Shown: positions 8,353 through 14,672 of the stretch, in pieces | Layout of the letters: each line of letters begins with the position of its first letter | How positions within the stretch are numbered: position 1 is the first letter of the stretch | NCBI GenBank assembly: GCA_003166865.1 | Contig: PMUP01000069.1 | Span: 1 to 39,647, forward strand | Source of the DNA: Bryobacterales bacterium | GTDB lineage: Bacteria > Acidobacteriota > Terriglobia > Bryobacterales > Bryobacteraceae | Direction of reading: 5' to 3' | DNA length: 39,647 bases | The notes under the pieces: model-generated | The model's database searches: none | What the model saw: only the letters and a program-made list of their open reading frames with translations | What the model was told of the DNA's origin: nothing | Made by a program: the position numbers and the translations under genes

Positions 8353-9783
8353 ATGACTACTGAATTGCAAAACTTTCTAGAACTGCCTTATGGCGAGCTT
8401 GAAGAACTGAATCTGCATGCCAAGGAACAGCGCATGAAGCGCGTTCCGATCGGAAAGATTCAGGAAGAACGTCTCAAGTACCTGACCGACGAGAAACGAA
8501 TCAAGGCTGTAACGCTGTTGTTCAGCGATCTCGAAGGCCGGCTGCACATGCTCGACTACGACAAGAAATTCCTTGTCAAGAATTCGGACAACCTGACGTT
8601 TGACGGGTCGTCCATCCGCGGATTCACGGCGCAGAAGGAAAGCGATCTGCGGCTCGGCGTGGACTGGAGCGCGTTCTACTGGGGGCCTTCGGATTATTTT
8701 GGAGCGGGCAAAGTCCTGGTATTCGGCGAGGTGATCGACAAGAACGGCGGTCCCTACGCCGGCGACCTGCGCGCCATGCTGAAGGAGTATGCGGCCAAGC
8801 TCTACGAGAAGGACGGGCTGACCCTCAACGCCGCCAACGAAATCGAGGGATTCGTGTTTAAGGGCGTGGACGCGGAAAAACATTACGTTCATTCCGGTAA
8901 GTTCGAATATGTCAGTACCGGCGGCTATTATCATTCGTTGCCCAACGACACGCTGCGGCTGTTCATCGACAAGAGCGCTGAAGTGCAGCGCGCCATGGGT
9001 TTCCAGAACGAGAAGGATCACCCGGAAGTGGCGCCGTCGCAGTTTGAGATCAACTATGGCTACGCCGAAGTGGTGGCGGCGGCCGACCAGATCCAGCTCT
9101 ACAAGCTGATCTGCCGCCAGGTGGCGACCAAGATGGGGCTTACCGCGTGCTTCCTGCCGAAACCGGTGGTGGGCGTGAACGGCAGTGGCATGCATACCAA
9201 CGTCTCGGTGATGAAAGACGGAAAGAACATCTTCTGGGATCCGCAGGGCTTGGAGAAGATGAGCGAGTACTCCTGGAAATTCGTCGACCGGATTCTCTCG
9301 CACGGCAACGATATCTGTCTGCTGATGAATCCCAGCGTGAACGCCTACCGGCGTCTCGATCCGCACTTCGAAGCGCCCAATCAGCTCAAGGCGTCCCCCA
9401 CGGACCGTGGTTCGATGGTCCGCATCCCGATCGGCAACGAGAAGAGCGCGCGCGTGGAAGTCCGCGCGGTGGCGCCGGATGCCAGTCCTTATGCGGTACT
9501 GTTCGCCGTGTTCCGCACCGGAATCGAGGGCGACATCCTGCCAATCGAAAATCTTCGAGGCGCCCCGCGGTATTTGCCGGATAACATTTACGATGCGCTC
9601 GAAAACTTCCGCAAAGCGGAATGGACCACCAAGTTGCTCGGCGAAGATGTGAAGGGCCGGTACGCCGACCTGAAGCAGGCCTCGGCCGACCGTTGCCCTC
9701 GGCTGCTCGGCACCGTCGTGAAGCCGGCGGAGGTGCAGTTCCATCACGAAATTTACAACCAGTACCTCTGGAATCAGTTCTAG
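8353..9783 (+). CDS. Glutamine synthetase family protein (type I, divergent)
   Basis: A 476-residue member of the glutamine synthetase type I superfamily, which condenses ammonia with glutamate (or a related acid) using ATP. Active-site residues are kept: Asp84 in FDGSSIRGF, metal ligands Glu163/Glu165 (NEIEGF), Glu232 (QFEINYGY) and Glu239, His281 (GSGMHTNVSV), and the RVEVR strand that carries the last Glu/Arg pair. It departs from canonical GlnA: an N-terminal extension of about 50 residues, SPTDRGSMVRIP in place of the usual SARNRSA loop, and APDASPYAVL for the usual PDPAANPYL. The Tyr in NIYDALENF lies where the adenylylated Tyr of canonical GlnA lies. The frame is open back to 8278, but ATG 8353 fits the family start. 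It could be a true GlnA paralogue or a gamma-glutamyl-ligase with another acceptor. Confidence 0.88.
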   Translation: MTTELQNFLELPYGELEELNLHAKEQRMKRVPIGKIQEERLKYLTDEKRIKAVTLLFSDLEGRLHMLDYDKKFLVKNSDNLTFDGSSIRGFTAQKESDLRLGVDWSAFYWGPSDYFGAGKVLVFGEVIDKNGGPYAGDLRAMLKEYAAKLYEKDGLTLNAANEIEGFVFKGVDAEKHYVHSGKFEYVSTGGYYHSLPNDTLRLFIDKSAEVQRAMGFQNEKDHPEVAPSQFEINYGYAEVVAAADQIQLYKLICRQVATKMGLTACFLPKPVVGVNGSGMHTNVSVMKDGKNIFWDPQGLEKMSEYSWKFVDRILSHGNDICLLMNPSVNAYRRLDPHFEAPNQLKASPTDRGSMVRIPIGNEKSARVEVRAVAPDASPYAVLFAVFRTGIEGDILPIENLRGAPRYLPDNIYDALENFRKAEWTTKLLGEDVKGRYADLKQASADRCPRLLGTVVKPAEVQFHHEIYNQYLWNQF

Positions 9784-9822
9784 AAATCCGAATTCTCGCC
9801 GCTTCCGTATTACTCAATGGAC

Positions 9823-9837
9823 GCGCCACTAGGGCGC
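9823..9837 (+). terminator. Short hairpin between glutamine synthetase and haemoglobin genes
   Basis: GCGCC at 9823-9827 pairs with GGCGC at 9833-9837 around a five-base loop, followed by TAAAACC with no U-tract. It may reduce readthrough from the glutamine synthetase gene, but it is too short and lacks the T-run of a confident intrinsic terminator. Confidence 0.2.
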
Positions 9838-9855
9838 TAAAACCAAGGGAGAAAT

Positions 9856-10299
9856 ATGCGGAAATACACTTTACTGGCGCTCGCGACCGGCTTGCTTGCG
9901 CTCACGCCGTTGTCACAAGCGGCCGGCAATGACGCGCTTTACAAGAGCCTGGGTGGCAAGAAAGCCATTGTGGCCGTGGTGGATGACTTCGTTGGACGTG
10001 TCGCCGCCGACAATCGCATCAACAGCTTCTTCAAGGCCACTGCGTCCAACCCCAAACGGCTCGCCAAGTTCAAGAGGAATCTGGTCGACCAGATCTGCGA
10101 AGCAGCCGGCGGACCCTGCAAGTACACAGGCAAAGATATGAAGACCGCTCACGCCGGCATGGGGATCGCGAGCGGCGACTTCGATGCCTTGGTACAGGAT
10201 TTGGTGGCCGCGCTGGACAAGTTCTCGGTGAAGGACGGCGACAAGCAGGCGCTGCTGGGCGTGCTCGGGCCCATGAAGAAAGATATTGTAGAGAAGTGA
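9856..10299 (+). CDS. Exported group I truncated haemoglobin
   Basis: A 147-residue truncated (2/2) haemoglobin preceded by a clear signal peptide (residues 1-22, ending SQAAG), so the haem protein should act in the periplasm. Family marks are LYKSLGGKKAI, DDFVGRVAADNRI followed by FF, GGPCKYTG, and proximal His99 in MKTAHAGMGI. Compared with Mycobacterium HbN (DFYVRV), the B10 Tyr position is Val46, so the usual hydrogen-bonding tyrosine for bound O2 is missing. Cys81 and Cys88 could form a disulphide after export. AGGGAGAAAT just before the ATG is a good ribosome site. Possible roles are NO or O2 chemistry at the cell envelope; the downstream ECF sigma/anti-sigma pair could belong to the same stress response, but it is separated by a repeat and may be independent. 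Confidence 0.88.
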   Translation: MRKYTLLALATGLLALTPLSQAAGNDALYKSLGGKKAIVAVVDDFVGRVAADNRINSFFKATASNPKRLAKFKRNLVDQICEAAGGPCKYTGKDMKTAHAGMGIASGDFDALVQDLVAALDKFSVKDGDKQALLGVLGPMKKDIVEK

Positions 10300-10321
10300 C
10301 GCCGACTGGGCTGTTCTAGCA

Positions 10322-10361
10322 GGATGCTGAAAAACCGAGCCGCGACCGTAAGGAAGCCGGT
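10322..10361 (+). repeat. Intergenic repeat copy 1 (GAGCCGCGACCGT family)
   Basis: The stretch GCTGAAAAACCGAGCCGCG followed by ACCGTAAGGAAGCCGG lies between the haemoglobin and sigma-factor genes. Its core (10337-10360) matches, with about five mismatches in 24 bases, the minus strand at 37460-37482 inside the broken higB gene. A 14-base piece, AAAACCGAGCCGCG, recurs exactly at 37491-37504. It resembles dispersed intergenic repeats I recall from Solibacter-type genomes; the number of copies elsewhere cannot be seen from here. Confidence 0.6.
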
Positions 10362-10367
10362 ATAGGC

Positions 10368-10958
10368 GTGATTCTCCCGCTTATTCTGGCGGTGTACTCA
10401 GGTCCCGAGGACCGGGCGCTGGTCGAGCGCCTGAAGCGCCGGGATCCGCAGGCTCTGGCCGAGCTCTACGATCGTTACGGCCGGCTGTCTTATTCACTGG
10501 TTCTGCGGGTGGTCCGGGACAAGGCGATCGCGGAGGATTTGGTTCAAGAAACGTTTCTTCGCGTTTGGAATCGAGTGCACTCCATCGACTCCGAGAGAGG
10601 GGCGATTGGTCCGTGGTTGCTGGCCATTGCCCGCCATCGCGCGATCGATTATTTGCGTTCCTCGGCGGGGCGCGATCGGAACACGGCGGTGGAGCTGGAT
10701 GAGACCGATCACGCGCCGTTGTATCGCGAGATGGAAGCCGGCATTCTCATCTCCGATCAGGTTCGCCGCGTGAAGGCGGCCATGGAGAAGCTTGCGCCCA
10801 ATCACCGGACCGTAGTGGAGCTGGCCTATTTTGAAGGCCTGTCGCAGTCGGAAATGTCGGCCAAGATGGGACAGCCTCTGGGCACCATCAAAACCTGGGT
10901 GCGCACAGCGTTGCAGAGCCTGCGCGATGAGCTGGGCGTGGCGGTGTCGTCCTCATGA
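10368..10958 (+). CDS. ECF-type RNA polymerase sigma factor
   Basis: A 196-residue sigma-70 family factor with only regions 2 and 4. Region 2 spans about residues 30-95 (ALAELYDRYGRLSYSL, then AEDLVQETFLRVW and WLLAIARHRAIDYLR); region 4 spans about 135-190 (LAPNHRTVVELAYFEGLSQ, then LGTIKTWVRTALQSLRDEL). This arrangement is that of the SigK/ECF group that recruits polymerase to stress or envelope regulons. The start is GTG 10368, with AAGGAAG about eleven bases upstream. The stop codon overlaps the ATG of the anti-sigma gene by four bases, so the pair is translationally coupled. No binding-site motif for autoregulation was recognised. Confidence 0.93.
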   Translation: MILPLILAVYSGPEDRALVERLKRRDPQALAELYDRYGRLSYSLVLRVVRDKAIAEDLVQETFLRVWNRVHSIDSERGAIGPWLLAIARHRAIDYLRSSAGRDRNTAVELDETDHAPLYREMEAGILISDQVRRVKAAMEKLAPNHRTVVELAYFEGLSQSEMSAKMGQPLGTIKTWVRTALQSLRDELGVAVSSS

Positions 10959-11719
10959 ACTGCGACCAACTCCGCGAGCACTATGAACTATACGCTTTGG
11001 GCATTGCCGAAGAACCAGAGCGCGGCGAAATCCGCGATCACATCAACCGTGGATGCGAGGTCTGCGGGGCCGGCGTGAAGCGCGCATTGGAAACCGCGGC
11101 GCTTCTGGGAGCCTCGGCGCCCGCGGCACAGCCGTCCCCGCAGCTCCGCCACCGGATTCTGGCGTCGGTAGGATCCGAGCAGCGCCGTTTCGGCTTCGCT
11201 TGGGTGCCTGTTTTTGCAATGGCCGCGCTACTGCTGGTGGTGGCGGCGTACTTCGCGGTCAGTAACCGCCGCTACGCCGACGATGCCGCCCGGCTGCGAA
11301 GCCAGTCGGCCCGGCTGCGAGTCCAGATGCGCGCGCAAGCCGCCGAAATCGTCCGTCTCACCGAGGCATTCGCGATTCTCTCCGGCCCCAGTACGACGGA
11401 AGCTTCCTTCGGCGGCAAGCAGCCCCAGCCACCCCGCGGTAAGGTGTTCGTAAATCCGTCGCGCGGCGTTCTGCTAATCGCGTCCAACCTGCCTCGGACC
11501 CCGGCGGACAAGATCTACGAAATGTGGATCATTCCAAAAGGCGCTAAACCGGTTCCGGCGGGCTTGTTTCAATCGCAGGACGATGGCAGCGCCATGCATG
11601 TCCGGCCTGGAATGGTGGACCTGGCGTCCACCGCCGCCGTGGCTGTCACGGTGGAGAACGAAGCCGGCGCCGACCAGCCCACCACAACGCCGTTGATCGT
11701 CGCTGCTCTGGCTCCCTAG
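10955..11719 (+). CDS. RskA-like membrane anti-sigma factor
   Basis: A 254-residue membrane anti-sigma factor that should hold the upstream ECF sigma factor inactive. The cytoplasmic N-terminus has a zinc anti-sigma pattern: Cys3, His29, Cys34 and Cys37 (DHINRGCEVCG). One membrane helix lies at about residues 81-103, followed by a coiled-coil-like stretch to about 140 and a periplasmic anti-sigma-K (RskA) domain with KVFVNPSRGVLLIASNLP and KIYEMWIIPKGAKPVPAGLF. Release is normally by regulated proteolysis, but the protease is not in this window. The ATG overlaps the sigma stop (ATGA). Its TAG stop shares the bases CTAG (11716-11719) with the stop of the convergent small gene. Confidence 0.92.
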   Translation: MNCDQLREHYELYALGIAEEPERGEIRDHINRGCEVCGAGVKRALETAALLGASAPAAQPSPQLRHRILASVGSEQRRFGFAWVPVFAMAALLLVVAAYFAVSNRRYADDAARLRSQSARLRVQMRAQAAEIVRLTEAFAILSGPSTTEASFGGKQPQPPRGKVFVNPSRGVLLIASNLPRTPADKIYEMWIIPKGAKPVPAGLFQSQDDGSAMHVRPGMVDLASTAAVAVTVENEAGADQPTTTPLIVAALAP

Positions 11720-11865
11720 TGACGTTTGAAATACTGCACCTCGCGCTCGTGTGGCTCTGCTGCTCCTCGTGTGGAGAAGGTTCCCAGATTCTTGCGGCGG
11801 CCGGTCTTGGCGTCCGTCTTCCGCGAATACAGCCGGTACTGACCGGACTTTAGTTTTCGGATCAT
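11716..11865 (-). CDS. Small basic protein, 49 residues, function unknown
   Basis: A short gene from ATG 11865, preceded by GGAGGG at suitable spacing. The product is basic and reads MIRKLKSGQYRLYSRKTDAK, then GRRKNLGTFSTRGAAEPHER and EVQYFKRH. The pattern of three short strands (SGQYRLYS, RRKNLGTF) followed by a helix that starts at a small-residue run is like the arm-type DNA-binding domain of integrases, and I have the impression that near-identical small proteins occur in other acidobacteria; neither point is verified. The frame is open upstream to 12066, but that would overlap malonyl-CoA decarboxylase and has no ribosome site. Its stop codon overlaps the stop of the anti-sigma gene. Confidence 0.6.
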   Translation of the reverse strand: MIRKLKSGQYRLYSRKTDAKTGRRKNLGTFSTRGAAEPHEREVQYFKRH

Positions 11866-11995
11866 GGCTTCGTCCCTCCAAACCATAAGGACGCTCCCGG
11901 CGATTTTCTGTTGCCTGGCCCGCGAAGTTACAATGGAAATCCCAGCCCTGAACCGCGGGACCATTTGTGCCGATGGATAACCGGAGCGATTTTCC

Positions 11996-13330
11996 TTGAG
12001 ACTGGCAGCACTCTTGGGCTTTAGACCCCGCCAATCCCCCGCGTTGCCGCGCGGTGCGACACGCACGGCGAGGAAGACGATCGCGCTCTGTCATGGCCTG
12101 CTGTCCGAACGCGGCGAGGTTTCGGGAAGCCGCTTGGCAGCCGAGGCTTTGGATACCTATCGGTCGCTGGACGCTCGGGGCCGCCTGGCATTCTTTGATT
12201 TGCTGCTCAAGGAGTTCTCGCCGGATCCGGAAGAGGTGGGCCGGGCGGGCGACGCTTATCGCAGGGAACCCTCGCCGGAGAACCTCGCTCGCCTGCAACG
12301 TGTGGTAGAGCCGCCCCGCCAGGAGCTCTTCCGCCGGTTGAACCTGGCGCCCAACGGCACGCGAATCTTGGTGGAAATGCGGAGTGAGGTGCTGCGCGAA
12401 GCGGACCGGAATGCGCGGCTCAAAGCCATCTCCGCGGATCTGTCGCACCTGTTCACGTCCTGGTTCAATCGCGGCTTTCTGGTGCTGCGGCGGATCGACT
12501 GGCGGACCTCGGCCGTGATTCTCGAGAAGCTGATCCAATATGAAGCCGTGCATCAGATCCACGGCTGGCATGATCTGCGGCGGCGCCTGGAAGCGGACCG
12601 CCGGTGCTACGCCTTCTTCCATCCAGCCTTGCCGGACGAACCGATTATCTTCATCGAAGTGGCGCTGACGCGCGGGCTGAGCGATAACGTGCAGGTGCTG
12701 CTCGATCCGGATTCGCCTGTCCTCGACACTCTTTCGGCCGAGTGGGCCATCTTCTACTCGATCACCAATTGCCAGGAGGGCCTGCGCGGCGTCCCGTTTG
12801 GCAGCTTCCTGATCAAACAAGTGGTGGAGGATGTGAGTAAGGATTTTCCGCGCATCCGGAAATTCGCAACGGTTTCGCCGGTGCCGGGGTTCCGCCGGTG
12901 GCTGGCCGAAAAGGCGGATGCACTCAGCCGCTCGCCGAAGCTCGCGCCGTTCGCGAGCGCCCTGGCGAAACTCGACGATCCCGAGTGGATGCATCAGTAC
13001 ATACAAGATGAGTCGTTACACGCGGAGCTGGAGCGGCATCTGTCGTCGCTGTGCGCGTACTATCTTCTGCATGCCAAACAAGGGCAGGAGCCGCTCGATC
13101 CGGTGGCGCGTTTTCATCTCAAGAACGGCGCCCGCTTGGAGCGCATCAATTGGCTCGGCGATACTTCCGCCGCCGGGCTGCAGCGCTCCGCTGGATTTTC
13201 GGCCAACTACGTCTACAAGCTGCCGGACGTCGAGCGCAATCACGAGCTGTACGTGCGCGAGCACAAGGTGCGGGCATCACGCGAGATCGAAGCGTTGGCC
13301 AAACGGTTCGTGCCACCGGCGCGATTCTAA
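11996..13330 (+). CDS. Malonyl-CoA decarboxylase
   Basis: A 444-residue enzyme that decarboxylates malonyl-CoA to acetyl-CoA. An N-terminal helical oligomerisation domain (to about residue 150) is followed by the acetyltransferase-like catalytic domain. Signature stretches are HGWHDLRRRLEADRRCYAFF, PIIFIEVALTRGL, the FYSITNCQEGLRG segment containing Ser255, and FHLKNGARLERINW with His374; Ser and His at these places correspond to the catalytic pair of human MCD. The start is TTG 11996, with GGAG about ten bases upstream; no in-frame ATG occurs near it. It stands alone, without a malonyl-CoA synthetase gene nearby, so it may control fatty-acid precursor levels or degrade malonate-derived CoA esters. 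It converges on the molybdopterin-fold gene. Confidence 0.93.
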   Translation: MRLAALLGFRPRQSPALPRGATRTARKTIALCHGLLSERGEVSGSRLAAEALDTYRSLDARGRLAFFDLLLKEFSPDPEEVGRAGDAYRREPSPENLARLQRVVEPPRQELFRRLNLAPNGTRILVEMRSEVLREADRNARLKAISADLSHLFTSWFNRGFLVLRRIDWRTSAVILEKLIQYEAVHQIHGWHDLRRRLEADRRCYAFFHPALPDEPIIFIEVALTRGLSDNVQVLLDPDSPVLDTLSAEWAIFYSITNCQEGLRGVPFGSFLIKQVVEDVSKDFPRIRKFATVSPVPGFRRWLAEKADALSRSPKLAPFASALAKLDDPEWMHQYIQDESLHAELERHLSSLCAYYLLHAKQGQEPLDPVARFHLKNGARLERINWLGDTSAAGLQRSAGFSANYVYKLPDVERNHELYVREHKVRASREIEALAKRFVPPARF

Positions 13331-13336
13331 AATCGC
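13321..13336. terminator. Perfect hairpin spanning the malonyl-CoA decarboxylase stop codon
   Basis: GCGATT (13321-13326) and AATCGC (13331-13336) form a six-base-pair stem around CTAA, and the loop includes the TAA stop. It sits between two convergent genes, so it could serve both strands, but no T-run follows on either side. Weak candidate only. Confidence 0.3.
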
Positions 13337-13340
13337 GAGC

Positions 13341-13847
13341 CTATTTCGCGAGGCGGACTATTTCCAGAGTTTCAAGCATGCGGACCGACCGCGCGCCTTC
13401 GTGGTCGTTCGGGCAGACCAGGCGAAACGGCCCCTGCTTGTCACCCAATGGCTTGCCGTCCCGCTTATCAGCGACCAGGATGGTTTCGTTGCCGAACTCG
13501 GGATCCAATTCGCCCAGCGTGAAAACCACTTGGTAGCCGTCCATCGCCTTCGCGAGCACGTAGGTGGAGAGGACCTTGCCGCGCAGTTGCTTGCCGAATG
13601 GCGCACCGGCCTTCTGCAAGACCGCGAGCAGCGTGACGCCTTCATAAACAATCTTGGTCCCATCCGGGGCAGGCAAGGAAACGGTCTCGCGAGGCATTTT
13701 GGCGAGATCGTCAGCCGTCAGCGACAAAGGCGATGCGATGTCGCCTTGAACCGCTAGAACCGCGGCCGGCGGGGCCTGAGCCCAGACAGGAGCAAAGGCT
13801 ACGGCAGTCGCGAGGACCAGCGCCGGCAGCAAGCGCGTGTAATTCAT
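13341..13847 (-). CDS. Small exported sulfite-oxidase-fold (molybdopterin-binding) protein without the usual Cys
   Basis: A 168-residue protein with a signal peptide (to about AQA25) and the pattern of the oxidoreductase molybdopterin-binding domain: VQGDIASPLSLTADDL near the N-terminus, VYEGVTLLAVLQKAGAP, YQVVFTLGELDP, and a C-terminal VRMLETLEIV strand. Full-size family members (sulfite oxidase, MsrP/YedY) carry a molybdenum-ligating Cys in the first half; here the only Cys in the mature part is in LVCPNDHEG near the C-terminus. It may therefore bind the cofactor differently, or not at all. It is last in a two-gene unit, five bases after modA, which fits a link to molybdenum. The N-terminal region is complete, so truncation is not the explanation for the small size. 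Confidence 0.72.
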   Translation of the reverse strand: MNYTRLLPALVLATAVAFAPVWAQAPPAAVLAVQGDIASPLSLTADDLAKMPRETVSLPAPDGTKIVYEGVTLLAVLQKAGAPFGKQLRGKVLSTYVLAKAMDGYQVVFTLGELDPEFGNETILVADKRDGKPLGDKQGPFRLVCPNDHEGARSVRMLETLEIVRLAK

Positions 13848-13852
13848 AAGGG

Positions 13853-14611
13853 TCAGTGTATCTTGTATCCGTAGCGAGCCAGGATTGCGCGGCCTGGGTC
13901 GCCCAGCACGAAACGACTGAACTTTTTCGCATCGTCGATATGTTGTGACCGCGCCACAATTCCCAACTTCTGTACGATCGGCTGATGCAAGGCCTCGTCA
14001 ACTTGAATCACCTTGCCAGCCTCCTTCAACACCAACGAATACGCAGTGAACACGGCGTCAGCGTTCTTGGACGTGCCGTATTCTTTCGCCATGTTGATGT
14101 TCTCCGCATACACGATCTTGGCCATCACCGCATCCCAGATGCCCGCGTGCTGCAAGGTTTCCACAGTGGCCGCCCCATAGGGCGCCAACTTCGGGTTCGC
14201 TACGGCGATCACCTTTACATCGCTCGCTTTTAGGTCTTCGAGCTTGCTGATGTGCGCCTTGCCGCCGGGCGGAATCCACAAAGCCAGGACTCCGACCGCA
14301 TACACCGCGCTGCTGCCCGGCGCGAGGAGTCCTTCGTGGTCAAGTTTGTCGACATGTTCCGCGTCCGCAGCCAGGAAAACATCGAACGGCGCCGAGTTCT
14401 CGATCTGAGTGGTCAACTGCGCCGTCGATCCCATGCTGAAGACCGGATGGACTTTGGTTTGCGCTTCGAATTCCGAGCCGAGGGTTTGAGCCACTTCGGT
14501 CAAGTTGGCGGCAGCCGCCACGGTGATTTCAGCCGGCGCCGAAAAGGCGAACTGGCAGGCAGTAGCCCAAAACGCTACGATGATCAACAGGGCTCTGGTT
14601 CGGGACTTCAT
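13853..14611 (-). CDS. modA: Molybdate ABC transporter periplasmic binding protein
   Basis: A 252-residue substrate-binding protein of the ModA family with a signal peptide, then the family start EITVAAAANLTEVAQTLGSEF, SMGSTAQLTTQIENSAPFDVFLAADAEH, a VIAVANPKLAPYGAA hinge, and DAVFTAYSLVL. It captures molybdate (or tungstate) in the periplasm. No modB or modC is in the window, so the permease and ATPase must lie elsewhere. I chose ATG 14611 (MKSRTRALLIIV) because the longer frame to 14674 would overlap the divergent regulator and lacks a signal-peptide-like start. A perfect palindrome at 14641-14653 lies about 30 bases upstream and is a candidate operator shared with that regulator. It is followed by the SUOX-fold gene. 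Confidence 0.9.
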   Translation of the reverse strand: MKSRTRALLIIVAFWATACQFAFSAPAEITVAAAANLTEVAQTLGSEFEAQTKVHPVFSMGSTAQLTTQIENSAPFDVFLAADAEHVDKLDHEGLLAPGSSAVYAVGVLALWIPPGGKAHISKLEDLKASDVKVIAVANPKLAPYGAATVETLQHAGIWDAVMAKIVYAENINMAKEYGTSKNADAVFTAYSLVLKEAGKVIQVDEALHQPIVQKLGIVARSQHIDDAKKFSRFVLGDPGRAILARYGYKIH

Positions 14612-14640
14612 CGAGCAGACCAAATTGAGCAAACCACCGA

Positions 14641-14653
14641 TGTTAATGTAACA
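14641..14653. promoter_or_regulatory. Palindromic operator candidate between modA and the HTH-PBP regulator
   Basis: TGTTAATGTAACA is a perfect TGTTA-N3-TAACA inverted repeat located between divergent genes, 30 bases upstream of modA and 20 bases before the ATG of the regulator. This is where an autoregulatory site for a dimeric HTH protein would be expected. It does not match the E. coli ModE consensus that I know. The binding protein is an inference. Confidence 0.5.
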
Positions 14654-14672
14654 CGACAGAGTTGCGTATACC

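Noticed and set aside
8377-9747. Long open frame of about 456 codons on the minus strand opposite glutamine synthetase
   Set aside because: It is antisense to a clear enzyme gene, its product is Arg/His-rich without recognisable domains, and long antisense frames are expected at this GC content.
11474-13006. Open frame of about 510 codons on the minus strand opposite malonyl-CoA decarboxylase
   Set aside because: It would overlap two well supported genes and the product has no recognisable motifs.
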